A stretch of DNA of 38,998 nt from Betaproteobacteria bacterium (lineage in GTDB: Bacteria; Pseudomonadota; Gammaproteobacteria; Burkholderiales; SG8-39): contig JACQTO010000005.1 of the NCBI GenBank assembly GCA_016210745.1, forward strand, positions 1-38,998, in the 5' to 3' direction. Under the pieces are notes generated by a model. It saw only the letters and a program-made list of their open reading frames with translations. It was not told the DNA's origin and ran no database searches. This document shows positions 18,390-27,556 of the stretch, piece by piece. A program made the position numbers and the translations under genes. Each line of letters begins with the position of its first letter. The first letter of the stretch is position 1.

Positions 18390-19001
18390 ATGCCCAGAGA
18401 CGCAAGAGTGAAGCAGCAGCAACTAAGGGCGCGCATCGCTGCGGGCGCCGCCCGCATCATGGCCGAAGACGGGGTGGACGATTTTGCCCTGGCGAAACGC
18501 AAAGCCGCCCGTCAGCTCGGGGCCCAGGACGCCCGTGCGCTGCCCAATAACGACGAGGTCGAGTCCGAGCTGCGCGCCTACCAATCGCTCTTTCAGGGAG
18601 ACGAACAGCGCGCCCGCATACGGTTCTTGCGGACCAGGGCGCTTGGCGCAATGCGCGCGCTGGCCGAGTTCAGGCCCTATTTGGCCGGAGCGGTTCTAAA
18701 GGGAACGGCCGGGCGCTACAGCGACATCGATCTGCAGTTGTTCACCGACGACAGCAAGGCAGTGGAGCTGTTTTTTCTCAGCCGTAACATACCTTATGAA
18801 GTCTCCGAGCAACGCCATTTCACCGGTGACCGGGAAAGGGCCGTTTCTGTTCTTCGCTTGGAGTGGGAAGGCGTCACGGTCAATATCGCGGTCCACGCGG
18901 GCAACGACGAGCGCGTTGCGCTGAAGACCTCGATATGCGGCAAGCCCATTGAGCGCGCCAGCATCGAGGCCGTAGCACAACTCCTCGCCACAGATGGCTA
19001 A
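18390..19001 (+). CDS. Nucleotidyltransferase-like protein of unknown function
   Basis: A 203-residue cytosolic protein. The recognisable part is LKGTAGRYSDIDLQLFTDD at about 103-121, which resembles the Pol-beta/MNT nucleotidyltransferase core (GS...DxD): Asp112 and Asp114 are present, but the classical Gly-Ser is Gly-Thr and the spacer is very short. A later strand, VTVNIAVHAG, could hold the third element but has no acidic residue. The N-terminal third is basic and helical. Homologues I recall are carried near mpl or tlpA in betaproteobacteria and are often annotated without function. It overlaps tlpA by 8 bp. No activity is assigned. Confidence 0.7.
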   Translation: MPRDARVKQQQLRARIAAGAARIMAEDGVDDFALAKRKAARQLGAQDARALPNNDEVESELRAYQSLFQGDEQRARIRFLRTRALGAMRALAEFRPYLAGAVLKGTAGRYSDIDLQLFTDDSKAVELFFLSRNIPYEVSEQRHFTGDRERAVSVLRLEWEGVTVNIAVHAGNDERVALKTSICGKPIERASIEAVAQLLATDG

Positions 19002-19527
19002 GTCTCTAAGATTCTGGCCGGCTGCACTCACCGCGGCGATCATCGCCGCCGCAGCAGGGTACGCGGTTCACAAGGCCTTTTTGAGCGGGACGGCCGATAA
19101 CGCCGCGCTTGCGCAGCTCACCAGCAGCACGCTGCGGGACCTTTCGGGCGATCCGCGCCGGCTCTCGGAATGGAACGGGAAGGTGCTGGTGGTCAATTTC
19201 TGGGCCACTTGGTGCGAGCCCTGTCGGCAGGAGGTACCGGCATTAGTCAGAATTCAGTCCCGATTTGAAGCGAACGGGCTGGTAATTGCAGGCATCGCGA
19301 TAGATTCTGTCGACAAAGTGCGTGAATTCTCTAAACAATATGGTATCAATTACGCCGTCCTCGTCGGTGGACTGGATGCCATAGAGCTAATTCGCGGACT
19401 CGGGAATCGCACGGGTGGCCTGCCCTTTACCCTGGTACTGGACCGACAAGGGAAGCTCGTCACCACCCATTTGGGCAGAATTTCCGAGGCCGAGCTGGAG
19501 CAGGCGGTAAAGCCATTGCTGAAATGA
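18994..19527 (+). CDS. TlpA-family membrane-anchored thiol:disulfide oxidoreductase
   Basis: A 177-residue periplasmic redoxin, anchored by an uncleaved signal-like helix (about 8-28, [17 protein letters not shown]). The thioredoxin fold carries the active site [13 protein letters not shown] (Cys74, Cys77) and the cis-proline loop [11 protein letters not shown] (Pro144). Such proteins reduce periplasmic disulfides, for example in cytochrome c maturation or copper-site assembly; the partner is not evident here. Its ATG lies inside the end of the preceding gene (8-bp overlap), so the two are probably coupled. The stop codon sits in a short palindrome, GCTGAAATGATTTCAGC. Confidence 0.93.
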   Translation: MAKSLRFWPAALTAAIIAAAAGYAVHKAFLSGTADNAALAQLTSSTLRDLSGDPRRLSEWNGKVLVVNFWATWCEPCRQEVPALVRIQSRFEANGLVIAGIAIDSVDKVREFSKQYGINYAVLVGGLDAIELIRGLGNRTGGLPFTLVLDRQGKLVTTHLGRISEAELEQAVKPLLK

Positions 19528-19545
19528 TTTCAGCGAGTTGCAGCT

Positions 19546-19581
19546 ATTTGGCGGCAAAATATGGACAACAGGCCACCAAAT
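19546..19581 (+). repeat. Imperfect hairpin between tlpA and aroQ
   Basis: Arms 19546-19555 and 19572-19581 pair at nine of ten positions across a 16-base loop. It lies after the tlpA stop and just before the aroQ start. No U-run follows, so its role as terminator or leader structure is open. Confidence 0.45.
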
Positions 19582-19597
19582 ACGGCAAACTTGCAAC

Positions 19598-20068
19598 ATG
19601 GCTACGGGTAAATCGTCCAAGCGCAAGGTTGCCCAGCGAAGGATTCTGGTGCTTCACGGGCCGAACCTAAATCTACTTGGCACGCGCGAGCCCGAGATCT
19701 ACGGTAACGAAACCCTCGAGGATATCAACCAGCGCCTCGCGCGTCTGGCCCAGGCCTACGACATTGCGATCGAGTGCTTCCAGAGCAACCACGAGGGGGC
19801 ACTGATCGAGCGCGTACATGCCGCGAAAGCGCAGCGAATTTCGTACATAATCATAAATCCTGGGGCTTACACGCATACCAGTATTGCGCTTCGCGATGCC
19901 CTTGCGGGGGTCGGAATACCGTTTTTAGAAGTGCATTTATCAAACATCCACGCGCGCGAGCCGTTTAGGGCGCATTCCTACTTCTCCGACATTGCCGTCG
20001 GAACCATTTGCGGGCTCGGCAGCCGAGGCTATGACCTCGCGCTGCAGTTCGCATTGCAGCCCGCCTGA
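19598..20068 (+). CDS. aroQ: Type II 3-dehydroquinate dehydratase
   Basis: Dehydrates 3-dehydroquinate to 3-dehydroshikimate (shikimate pathway, cytosol; dodecameric family). 156 residues: [21 protein letters not shown] (its lid Arg30 and catalytic Tyr35), the FQSNHEG substrate loop, [17 protein letters not shown], the catalytic His in FLEVHLSN and [12 protein letters not shown]. The ATG at 19598 adds a basic 14-residue N-terminal tail ([12 protein letters not shown]) and has no good Shine-Dalgarno. It is followed by accB and accC, the standard aroQ-accB-accC order of many proteobacteria. Confidence 0.96.
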   Translation: MATGKSSKRKVAQRRILVLHGPNLNLLGTREPEIYGNETLEDINQRLARLAQAYDIAIECFQSNHEGALIERVHAAKAQRISYIIINPGAYTHTSIALRDALAGVGIPFLEVHLSNIHAREPFRAHSYFSDIAVGTICGLGSRGYDLALQFALQPA

Positions 20069-20117
20069 CCAGCGGGTTTCGCCGCCTCTGGGGTGCGGCG
20101 ACAAGAGGGGAGTCATC

Positions 20118-20558
20118 ATGGATTTGCGAAAGCTGAAGAAGTTGATTGACCTTGTGGAGGAATCCGGCATCGCCGAGCTGGAAATTACCGAGGGCGAAGA
20201 ACGCGTCCGCATCGTAAAGACTGCCAGCCGGGGGACCCAGACCCACGCAGCGCCCCCCGTCGAGCCCGCGCCATCGCTGATCGTCGCCCCGGCTGCCGCC
20301 CCGGGGGTTCCCGCCGCTCCCGAGGGACACGTAGTCAAAGCGCCCATGGTCGGAACCTTTTACCGGGCCGCCTCCCCCGGGGCCAAACCGTTTGTCGAGG
20401 TCGGCGACGCGGTCAAGAAGGGGCAGCCGATCTGCATCATCGAGGCCATGAAATTGATGAACGAAATCGAGGCCGACAGCGACGGGGTGGTCAAGGAGGT
20501 CCTGGTGGAGAATGGGCAGCCGGTCGAGTATGGCGAGCCGCTGTTCGTGATCGGATAG
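20118..20558 (+). CDS. accB: Biotin carboxyl carrier protein of acetyl-CoA carboxylase
   Basis: Carries biotin between the AccC carboxylase and the AccA/AccD transferase in the first step of fatty acid synthesis. 146 residues: N-terminal helical region ([30 protein letters not shown]), an Ala/Pro-rich mobile linker (about 43-68), and the biotinyl domain with the protruding-thumb region [20 protein letters not shown] and the biotinylation motif EAMKLMNE (Lys112). ATG 20118 follows a good Shine-Dalgarno (GAGGGGAG, 20105-20112), which decides the start over the longer open frame. It is separated from accC by 87 bp with a small hairpin. Confidence 0.97.
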   Translation: MDLRKLKKLIDLVEESGIAELEITEGEERVRIVKTASRGTQTHAAPPVEPAPSLIVAPAAAPGVPAAPEGHVVKAPMVGTFYRAASPGAKPFVEVGDAVKKGQPICIIEAMKLMNEIEADSDGVVKEVLVENGQPVEYGEPLFVIG

Positions 20559-20608
20559 GCCATCGCCAATCGCGTGGCGCACGGCGACCACAACAATAGG
20601 GAGATCTT

Positions 20609-20629
20609 CAAGGGAGCTCAGCCCCCTTG
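20609..20629 (+). repeat. Small hairpin between accB and accC
   Basis: A 6-bp perfect stem, CAAGGG (20609-20614) with CCCTTG (20624-20629), around a nine-base loop, ending 16 bases before the accC ATG. It could affect relative accB/accC expression or mRNA processing; no terminator U-run is present. Confidence 0.35.
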
Positions 20630-20645
20630 TTCGGACCAATCGTAG

Positions 20646-22010
20646 ATGTTCAAGAAAATTCTCATCGCCAATCGCGGCGAGATCGCGCTGCGAGTGCAGC
20701 GCGCCTGCCGGGATCTGGGTATCAAGAACGTGGTCGTGCACTCGGAGGCCGACCGCGAGGCAAAATACGTCAAGCTTGCCGACGAGTCGGTCTGCATCGG
20801 GCCGGCAGCCTCGAGCGCGAGCTATCTGAACATCCCGGCCATTATCAGTGCTGCCGAGGTTACCGACGCCGAGGCGATCCATCCCGGCTACGGCTTTCTC
20901 TCGGAGAACGCGGATTTCGCCGAGCGGGTCGAGAAAAGCGGGTTCGTATTCATCGGGCCTCGTCCGGAAACGATCCGCATGATGGGCGACAAGGTCAATG
21001 CCAAGCAGGCGATGCAAAAAGCGGGGGTGCCGTGCGTTCCCGGATCCGACGGGGCGCTCTCGCCGGACGCGGAGGAAATCGTCCGCATTGCGCGCCGGAT
21101 CGGCTACCCGATCATCATCAAGGCGGCCGGCGGAGGCGGCGGGCGCGGTATGCGCGCAGTGCACACCGAGGCGGCGCTGAAGAACGCGGTCAGCCTGACC
21201 CGGGCTGAAGCTGAGGCTGCGTTTGGCAATCCCGCCGTCTATCTGGAGAAGTTTCTCGAAAATCCGCGGCACATCGAGGTGCAGATCCTCGCCGACGAGC
21301 ACAAGAACGCGGTCTATTTGGGCGAGCGCGACTGTTCGATGCAGCGCCGCCACCAGAAGATCATGGAGGAAGCGCCGGCGCCGGAAATCAGCCCGCGCCA
21401 GCGCGCTCGCATCGGCGAGCGCTGCGTCGAAGCGTGCAAGAGGATCGGCTATCGGGGCGTCGGAACATTCGAATTCCTCTACGAAAACGGCGAGTTCTAT
21501 TTCATCGAGATGAACACGCGCATCCAAGTCGAGCACCCGGTCACGGAAATGATCACCGGCATCGATATGGTGCAGGAGCAAATCCGGATTGCAGCCGGCG
21601 AAAGACTCTCGCATCGCCAGCGCGAAATCGAACAGCGGGGCCATGCCATCGAATGCCGCATCAACGCCGAGGATCCTTTCAATTTCACCCCCTCGCCGGG
21701 CACGATCACCACGTGGCATCCGCCCGGCGGGCCCGGCATCCGTGTCGATTCCCACGTGTATCAGGGCTACACGGTACCGCCCAATTATGATTCGCTGATC
21801 GGCAAGATCATCGCCTATGGCGCGAACCGCGAGCAGGCCATACGCCGGATGCGCATTGCGCTATCGGAGATGGCGGTCGGCGGCATATCGACCAACATAC
21901 CGCTGCATCAGGAACTTCTGCTGGACAACCGCGTGATCAAGGGCGGCATCAGCATCCACTATCTCGAGCAGAAGCTCGCACTGCAGAAAAAGCGGGAAGC
22001 GACCGGCTAG
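20646..22010 (+). CDS. accC: Biotin carboxylase subunit of acetyl-CoA carboxylase
   Basis: ATP-dependent carboxylation of the biotin on AccB. 454 residues, the family length: N-domain [34 protein letters not shown], the ATP-grasp glycine-rich loop [13 protein letters not shown], then [34 protein letters not shown], the metal ligands in [18 protein letters not shown] and the catalytic [15 protein letters not shown]. It is downstream of accB and probably in the same transcript. No strong Shine-Dalgarno precedes the ATG. prmA begins 15 bp later. Confidence 0.98.
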   Translation: MFKKILIANRGEIALRVQRACRDLGIKNVVVHSEADREAKYVKLADESVCIGPAASSASYLNIPAIISAAEVTDAEAIHPGYGFLSENADFAERVEKSGFVFIGPRPETIRMMGDKVNAKQAMQKAGVPCVPGSDGALSPDAEEIVRIARRIGYPIIIKAAGGGGGRGMRAVHTEAALKNAVSLTRAEAEAAFGNPAVYLEKFLENPRHIEVQILADEHKNAVYLGERDCSMQRRHQKIMEEAPAPEISPRQRARIGERCVEACKRIGYRGVGTFEFLYENGEFYFIEMNTRIQVEHPVTEMITGIDMVQEQIRIAAGERLSHRQREIEQRGHAIECRINAEDPFNFTPSPGTITTWHPPGGPGIRVDSHVYQGYTVPPNYDSLIGKIIAYGANREQAIRRMRIALSEMAVGGISTNIPLHQELLLDNRVIKGGISIHYLEQKLALQKKREATG

Positions 22011-22025
22011 GCCGGGATTGGATCG

Positions 22026-22916
22026 GTGAGATCGCTGGTGTTCGAAATCGATGCGCAGGACGCCGAGCGCCTGGGCGACCGCTTGATCGAGCTCGGCGCC
22101 CTCTCGGTTGCCACAGAGGATGCGCTCGGCGGCACGCCGCAGGAGAGGCCGCTGTTCGACGAACCCGGGGAGCGCGGCGGCTGGTCACGAGTGCGCATGC
22201 AGGTGCTGTGCGCCGAGGGCACCGACGCGAACGCGCTGCTTGGGCTGGCCTGCGACGCAACGGGCATTGCGCGCCCGGCCGGGGTCGCGGCCGAGGAGGT
22301 CGCCGACCAAGACTGGGTGCGAAAAACCCGCCTGCAATTCGAGCCGATTCGCGCCAGCGAGCGCATCTGGGTAGTACCTTCCTGGTGTGTGCCCTCCGAC
22401 CCGGGGGCAATCAACATCGTGCTCGATCCGGGCCTGGCTTTCGGCACCGGCAGCCATGCCACCACCCGGCTGTGTCTGGGGTGGCTTGACCGGACCATAA
22501 GGGGCGGTGAGACGGTCCTCGATTACGGCTGCGGTTCCGGTATATTAGCCCTCGCCGCCATGAAACTCGGCGCTTCGCGGGCACTCGGTGTAGATATCGA
22601 TCCCCAAGCGCTTGCCGTGGCCGCGGAAAACGCGGCCCGCAACCAGCTGGGTTGTGAGTTTTTCCATGCCGGCACGCCGATCGAGCAGATGGCCGATATC
22701 GTTGTCGCCAATATTCTCACCAACGCGCTCAAGGTGCTCTCGCCCTTGATCGCTGCACACACGCGAGCCGGCGGGCGGATCGCCCTGAGCGGCATTCTCG
22801 AATCCCAGGCCGACGAGGTCGCGCGCACCTATGAACGTTGGTTCGAATTCGATTCGCCCGCCTTTGACGACGGTTGGGTCCTGCTGGCCGCGGTGCGGAA
22901 CAACGCACCATGCTGA
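22026..22916 (+). CDS. prmA: Ribosomal protein L11 methyltransferase
   Basis: SAM-dependent trimethylation of ribosomal protein L11. 296 residues: an N-terminal substrate-binding domain (SLVFEIDAQDAERLGD, VADQDWVRKTRLQFEPI), then the methyltransferase fold with LDPGLAFGTGSHATTRLCL, the SAM-binding VLDYGCGSGILALAAMKLGA, GVDIDPQALAVAAENA and the catalytic-region IVVANILTNALKVL. The start is GTG 22026, 15 bp after accC; no upstream alternative fits the family. It overlaps the next gene by 7 bp, so prmA and the zinc-ribbon gene are coupled, as in other betaproteobacteria. Confidence 0.96.
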   Translation: MRSLVFEIDAQDAERLGDRLIELGALSVATEDALGGTPQERPLFDEPGERGGWSRVRMQVLCAEGTDANALLGLACDATGIARPAGVAAEEVADQDWVRKTRLQFEPIRASERIWVVPSWCVPSDPGAINIVLDPGLAFGTGSHATTRLCLGWLDRTIRGGETVLDYGCGSGILALAAMKLGASRALGVDIDPQALAVAAENAARNQLGCEFFHAGTPIEQMADIVVANILTNALKVLSPLIAAHTRAGGRIALSGILESQADEVARTYERWFEFDSPAFDDGWVLLAAVRNNAPC

Positions 22917-23752
22917 TCACACGCTGCCCAAGGTGCGCTACGGCGTTTCGCGTATCGAAGGAACAGATCGCGGCCCGCGAAGGCAATGTGCGCTGCGGCC
23001 GCTGCGGCGCCCTGTTCGACGCGCACGCTACACTGCGCAAACAGGCCGACAATCCCCAGCGCGCTGCCGATGCGCTGCCGCAACCTGACCGGCCGGTACT
23101 TGAAGAGACGCCGGCGCCCGTACCGGAGGCCGACCAGAGCGCGCCCGTGGCCGCACCCCCCGCCGAAGTCCCGGCAGAAGATCCGGCGCCAGGCGCGAAT
23201 CCCGCGCGGATGCCCTGGGCAGCTAGGGCGAACGAGGAGCCTGAGTCCGATTTTGACCAATCGATCGCCCCAGAGCGCACGCGTCGAACCGGGCGGCTGG
23301 CCTTGGCCCTGCTCGTCGTGCTGCTCCTTGCGCAACTGGCGTTTCACTATCGCGGCGAGATCGCACTGCTTGCCCCGGAATCAAAGCCGCACATCAAGGC
23401 GCTGTGCGAAATGCTCGGCTGCGAACTGCCGCTGCCGCGGCGCGCCGAGTTGATGAGCATCGAGTCCTCGGACCTGCGCGCCGACACCGCCAATCCGGAG
23501 GTCATGGTGCTCTCGGCCAGCCTCAGGAATCGCGCGGCGTTCCCGCAGGCCCTTCCGGCTCTCGAGCTCACGCTGACCGACCTGCAGGACCGGCCGCTCG
23601 CCCGGCGCGTGCTATTGGCGCAGCAGTACCTGGGCAAAGCCGCGCGCATCGAAGAGGGATTTGCCGCCAACAGCGAGCTGCAGCTGAAGGTGTTCATCGA
23701 CGCCGCTTCGCTCGGGGCGGCCGGCTATCGGCTGTACCTATTTTTTCCATAA
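22910..23752 (+). CDS. Zinc-ribbon and DUF3426 membrane protein
   Basis: A 280-residue single-pass inner-membrane protein. The N-terminal MJ0042-type zinc ribbon has Cys6-Cys9 (TRCPRCATAF) and Cys29-Cys32 (VRCGRCGALFDA). A Pro/Ala/Glu-rich linker (about 50-120) follows, then one membrane helix at about 129-147 (RLALALLVVLLLAQLAFHY) and a periplasmic DUF3426 domain containing CEMLGCELPLPRR and LELTLTDLQDRPLARRVL. The function is unknown; the layout suggests a sensor or assembly factor joining cytosol and periplasm. The ATG lies inside the end of prmA. The gene order prmA - DUF3426 - PfkB kinase is conserved in betaproteobacteria. Confidence 0.88.
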   Translation: MLITRCPRCATAFRVSKEQIAAREGNVRCGRCGALFDAHATLRKQADNPQRAADALPQPDRPVLEETPAPVPEADQSAPVAAPPAEVPAEDPAPGANPARMPWAARANEEPESDFDQSIAPERTRRTGRLALALLVVLLLAQLAFHYRGEIALLAPESKPHIKALCEMLGCELPLPRRAELMSIESSDLRADTANPEVMVLSASLRNRAAFPQALPALELTLTDLQDRPLARRVLLAQQYLGKAARIEEGFAANSELQLKVFIDAASLGAAGYRLYLFFP

Positions 23753-23762
23753 CGAGGATTGC

Positions 23763-24698
23763 ATGCGCACATTGATTTGCGGTTCGATCGCCTACGACAA
23801 CATCATGGTGTTCCAAGGGCGTTTCAAGGATCACATCCTGCCGGACCAGATTCACATCCTGAACGTCGCCTTCCTCGTGCCCACGCTGCGGCGCGAGTTC
23901 GGAGGCTGCGCAGGAAACATTGCCTACAACCTCCGGTTGCTGGGCGGTGAACCGTTGATCATGGCGACCATCGGCGAAGACGCCGCGGCCTACATCAAGC
24001 GCCTGGACGATCTCGAATTGCCGCGCAATTTCGTGCGCCAACTGAACAATAGCCTCACCGCGCAAGCCTTCATCACCACCGATCTGGACGACAATCAGAT
24101 CACCGCGTTTCACCCGGGCGCGATGAACTTCTCGCACCTGAATCACATTTCCGACTGGATGAATGTCGGCCTCGCCATCGTCGCGCCCGACGGCCGCGAG
24201 GGCATGCTGCAGCATGCGCATGAACTGTTCGAGCACCAGATACCGTTCATGTTCGACCCCGGCCAGGGATTGCCGATGTTCTCCGGCCCCGAGCTGCTCA
24301 ACTTCGTCCAGATGGCGACCTACGTCGCAGTCAACGACTACGAAGGCAAATTGCTCGAGGAGCGCACCGGCCGCAAGATCGAAGCGCTCGCCGAACTGGT
24401 GAAGGCGCTGATCGTGACGCGCGGAGCCGCTGGCTCGGTCATTTACACCGGCGGACAACGACTCGATATTCCGTGCGTCAAAGCAAGCGAAGTAGTCGAC
24501 CCCACCGGTTGTGGCGACGCCTTCCGCAGCGGCTTGCTGTACGGCATCGCCACGGGTCGCGACTGGCAGACCATCGGCCAGATCGCCTCCGTCATGGGCG
24601 CGATCAAGATTTCTTCACGGGGGGGCCAGAACCATGCCGCCAGCCGCCATGAGATCGCCGAAATCTATCGCCGGCACTTCGGTGCCGATCTTTGGTAA
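23763..24698 (+). CDS. PfkB-family (adenosine/ribokinase-like) carbohydrate kinase
   Basis: A 311-residue cytosolic kinase of the ribokinase fold. The N-terminal substrate-binding part has MRTLICGSIAYDNIMVF and the GGCAGNIAYNLRLLGG glycine motif; the C-terminal PfkB signature VDPTGCGDAFRSGLLYG holds the catalytic base Asp252 and anion hole. Family members at this locus are annotated as adenosine kinase-like, but I cannot tell adenosine from ribose or another sugar from the sequence. It follows the DUF3426 gene by 10 bp (probably co-transcribed) and meets the HIT gene convergently. Confidence 0.88.
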   Translation: MRTLICGSIAYDNIMVFQGRFKDHILPDQIHILNVAFLVPTLRREFGGCAGNIAYNLRLLGGEPLIMATIGEDAAAYIKRLDDLELPRNFVRQLNNSLTAQAFITTDLDDNQITAFHPGAMNFSHLNHISDWMNVGLAIVAPDGREGMLQHAHELFEHQIPFMFDPGQGLPMFSGPELLNFVQMATYVAVNDYEGKLLEERTGRKIEALAELVKALIVTRGAAGSVIYTGGQRLDIPCVKASEVVDPTGCGDAFRSGLLYGIATGRDWQTIGQIASVMGAIKISSRGGQNHAASRHEIAEIYRRHFGADLW

Positions 24699-24755
24699 GG
24701 CGCTGGCCGAACAACTCGCATCAGTCGCTGAGGAGACTTGAGCTGTGCGCCCCCA

Positions 24756-24775
24756 GGCGCACGCGGCCGTGCGCC
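24756..24775. terminator. GC-rich hairpin between convergent kinase and HIT genes
   Basis: An 8-bp perfect stem, GGCGCACG (24756-24763) with CGTGCGCC (24768-24775), and a four-base loop, in the 82-bp convergent spacer just outside the HIT stop codon. It could end transcription in either direction, but neither side has a U-run, so intrinsic termination is uncertain. Confidence 0.35.
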
Positions 24776-24780
24776 GAGGC

Positions 24781-25191
24781 TCACAACACGGCGCGTATCC
24801 TTGCCGCGGCCTCCTCGATGGCCGAGCGTGGCGGAGTCTTGATTGGCCACGCGAGGTTCATGCCGTCGCCCTCATAGCGCGGCACGACGTGGATATGAAA
24901 ATGGAAAACCGTCTGGCCAGCGGCGCTGCCGTTGGCCTGGTATAGCGTCACGCCCTGCGGCGCGAACGCCTGCTTCAGGGCGCGGGCGATCCTTGCGGTG
25001 GTCTGGAAGACCGCAGCGGCCAGAGGCTGGTCGAGCTCGAAGATGTTCTCGACATGGGGTTTGGCCGCCACCAGTGCGTGTCCGGGATTGACGCTGCCGA
25101 TGTCCATGAAGGCGATGCTCCGTTCGTCTTCCCACACGATAGTCGCCGGAACATTCCTCGCGACGATCTTGCAGAAAATGCATTCGGCCAT
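24781..25191 (-). CDS. HIT-family nucleotide hydrolase
   Basis: A 136-residue histidine-triad protein: MAECIFCKIVARNVPATIV at the N-terminus and the catalytic triad VFHFHIHVVPR (His97, His99, His101). The family hydrolyses nucleotide phosphoramidates or dinucleoside polyphosphates. The ATG at 25191 is chosen because GGAG (25198-25201) lies six bases upstream; an in-frame ATG at 25203 would add four residues. It follows apaH by 43 bp, an apt neighbour because ApaH also acts on dinucleoside polyphosphates. Confidence 0.92.
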   Translation of the reverse strand: MAECIFCKIVARNVPATIVWEDERSIAFMDIGSVNPGHALVAAKPHVENIFELDQPLAAAVFQTTARIARALKQAFAPQGVTLYQANGSAAGQTVFHFHIHVVPRYEGDGMNLAWPIKTPPRSAIEEAAARIRAVL

Positions 25192-25234
25192 GTTCTTCTC
25201 CATCGAAAAGCTTGTGCGAGCTATCGCGTGTGCT

Positions 25235-26044
25235 TCACTGTGCCGGCACCCGCCCACAGGGTACCTGCACCAGCGTACGGTCGCCGAGCCTGACCGCTGT
25301 CAGCGCCCCGCCCCAGACGCAGCCGGCATCCAGCGCGATCAGACCGGGCGCGAGCTTCAGTCCCAGCGCGGACCAGTGGCCGCAGACGATAGTCGCTTGC
25401 GCGTTCCTGCGTCCCGGCGCCTCGAACCAGGCATGGAAGCCGGGCGGGGCTTGCTCGCCTTTGGCGCGGAATTCCATCCGTCCTTCGGCGGTGCAGAAGC
25501 GCATACGCGTCATGGCATTGACGATCACGCGCAGCCGCTCGACACCGGTGAGATCATCATGCCAGGTGTCAGGGTCGCTGCCGTACATCCGCCCCAGGAA
25601 CTCCAGATGGCGCGGACCCCGCAGCGCCTGCTCTACCTCCCGCGCAAGCTCAAGCGCCCGAGCTATGCTCCATTGCGGCAGCAAACCCGCGTGCACCATG
25701 ACATGATCTTCGCTTTGGTGCATGAGCGGACGCTCGCGCAGCCAATCGATAATCTGGGCACGATCCGGTGCGGCAAGCACTGCCTCGAGCGTGTCGTCGT
25801 GGCGATCTTTAGCAAAACCATAAGCGCGCGCCACCAGGTGCAGATCGTGGTTGCCGAGCACCGTGACGGCACGCTCGCCCAGACTCTTGACGAATCGAAT
25901 CGTCTCCAGGGAGGCCGGGCCGCGGTTGACGAGATCCCCGACGAACCACAATCGATCGGCCCGGGGATCGAAGCCTATCTTGTCGAGCAAGGCGCACAGC
26001 TCCGCATAGCAGCCCTGCACATCGCCGATGGCCCAGGTGGACAT
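25235..26044 (-). CDS. apaH: Symmetrical bis(5'-nucleosyl)-tetraphosphatase
   Basis: Cleaves Ap4A to two ADP, and removes Np4 caps from RNA in enteric bacteria. 269 residues of the calcineurin-like phosphoesterase fold, with metal motifs WAIGDVQGCYAEL (GDxxG), FVGDLVNRGP (GDxxxRG), VLGNHDLHL (GNHD), VMVHAGLLPQW and the late VCGHWSALGL and ALDAGCVWGGALTAVRL. It starts one base after the comM stop, indicating coupling within the ubiK-comM-apaH-HIT run. Confidence 0.96.
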   Translation of the reverse strand: MSTWAIGDVQGCYAELCALLDKIGFDPRADRLWFVGDLVNRGPASLETIRFVKSLGERAVTVLGNHDLHLVARAYGFAKDRHDDTLEAVLAAPDRAQIIDWLRERPLMHQSEDHVMVHAGLLPQWSIARALELAREVEQALRGPRHLEFLGRMYGSDPDTWHDDLTGVERLRVIVNAMTRMRFCTAEGRMEFRAKGEQAPPGFHAWFEAPGRRNAQATIVCGHWSALGLKLAPGLIALDAGCVWGGALTAVRLGDRTLVQVPCGRVPAQ

Positions 26045-26045
26045 A

Positions 26046-27545
26046 TCAAGCAGCCAGGTCCAGGCGCCGATACTGGATCGCCTCGGCCACGTGCGGCGCG
26101 CCTACGCAGGAGGCCCCGGCCAGGTCGGCGATGGTGCGCGCAACCTTGAGGATGCGGTGGTAAGCGCGCGCCGAGAGCCGCAAGCGGCTAATCGCCTGCC
26201 TGAGCAGCAGTGCACCGTTCTCATCGGGCAGGCAATGCCGGTCGATTTCGGGCGTGTCGAGATCGGCGTTGGCCTTGCCCTGACGCTCAAGCGCGCGCTC
26301 ATGCGCCTTCACCACGCGAGCGCGAACTGCGCTACCCGATTCACCCTGCTCGGCACGCTGCAATTCGGCCGGCGGCACCGCGGGCACCTCGATCTGCAGA
26401 TCGATGCGATCGAGCAGCGGTCCGGAGAGCCTGGCGCGGTAGCGCGCAATCTGATCGGGCGTGCACCGGCATCTTCCCGAGTAGTGTCCCAGGTAGCCGC
26501 AGGCACAGGGATTCATGGCGCCCACCAGCTGGAAGCGCGCCGGAAACTCCGCCTGGCGCGCCGCGCGTGAGATCGTCACGCGTCCGGACTCCAGGGGCTC
26601 GCGCATCACCTCGAGCACCCGGCGATCGAATTCGGGCATCTCGTCCAGGAACAGCACGCCGTGGTGCGCGAGAGAAATCTCGCCTGGGCGCGGATCTCCG
26701 CCGCCACCCACCAGGGCCACTGAAGACGCAGTGTGATGCGGTGAGCGAAATGGCCGGCGCCTCCATCGCTCGACGCGGAACCCGCCCGAGGCAAGCGACT
26801 GCACCGCGGCCGATTCGAGCGCCTCCTCATCGGTCATTTCCGGCAACAGGCCGGGGAAACGCGCGGCAAGCATGGACTTGCCGGTACCGGGCGGCCCGAC
26901 CATCAGCACGCTGTGACGGCCGGCTGCCGCAACCTCGAGCGCGCGCTTGGCGTGCGCCTGTCCCTTTACGTCGGCAAGCTCCGGATACGTTTGCGCCGCG
27001 GCGGTCGGCTTGGCCACATGCCGGTGCAGCGGGCGCTCGTCGCACAGATGTGCGCAGACTTCGAGCAGGGAATCAGCCGCGAGTATCTGTGCTCGAGCCG
27101 CGAGACTGGCCTCCTCCGCACTGCCGCTGGGCAGCACAAACGCGCGCCCGGAGGCAGCGGCCCGCAGGGCCATCGCGAGCGCGCCGCGTACCGGTCGGAG
27201 CTCCCCGGACAGAGAAAGCTCGCCCGCAAATTCGTATTGCGCCAAGCGCTCCTGCGAAATCTGGCGCGAAGCGGCGAGAATGCCAAGTGCGATCGGTAGG
27301 TCGAAGCGGCCGCCCTCCTTGGGCAGTTCCGCTGGCGCCAGATTGACGGTGATGCGGCGGGAAGGAAATTCGAAGCGGCAATTGGAGAGCGCCGCACGTA
27401 CGCGGTCGCGACTTTCTTTCACCTCGGTCTCGGGCAGCCCGACGATCGTGAACGAGGGCAGTCCGTTGGACAGCTGCACTTCTACGGTGACGGGCGGCGC
27501 GTCGAGCCCGGCGAGCGCCCGACTCTGAACTACGGCAAGCGCCAT
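26046..27545 (-). CDS. comM: ComM/YifB-type AAA+ Mg-chelatase-like helicase
   Basis: A branch-migration helicase that promotes integration of incoming DNA in natural transformation (shown for ComM of Vibrio and Haemophilus). 499 residues: N-terminal ChlI-like domain (VEVQLSNGLPSFTIVGLPE, FDLPIALGILAAS), then the Mg-chelatase AAA module with Walker A VGPPGTGKSMLA (217-224), GVLFLDEMPEF (Walker B), and the Cys-rich insert GAMNPCACGYLGHYSGRC, ending in the C-terminal helical domain (LSARAYHRILKVARTIADL). It starts 11 bp after ubiK and ends one base before apaH. Type IV pilus parts also take up DNA, so a link with the altered pil locus is possible but unproven. Confidence 0.95.
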   Translation of the reverse strand: MALAVVQSRALAGLDAPPVTVEVQLSNGLPSFTIVGLPETEVKESRDRVRAALSNCRFEFPSRRITVNLAPAELPKEGGRFDLPIALGILAASRQISQERLAQYEFAGELSLSGELRPVRGALAMALRAAASGRAFVLPSGSAEEASLAARAQILAADSLLEVCAHLCDERPLHRHVAKPTAAAQTYPELADVKGQAHAKRALEVAAAGRHSVLMVGPPGTGKSMLAARFPGLLPEMTDEEALESAAVQSLASGGFRVERWRRRPFRSPHHTASSVALVGGGGDPRPGEISLAHHGVLFLDEMPEFDRRVLEVMREPLESGRVTISRAARQAEFPARFQLVGAMNPCACGYLGHYSGRCRCTPDQIARYRARLSGPLLDRIDLQIEVPAVPPAELQRAEQGESGSAVRARVVKAHERALERQGKANADLDTPEIDRHCLPDENGALLLRQAISRLRLSARAYHRILKVARTIADLAGASCVGAPHVAEAIQYRRLDLAA

Positions 27546-27556
27546 GGGCTGCGCCG

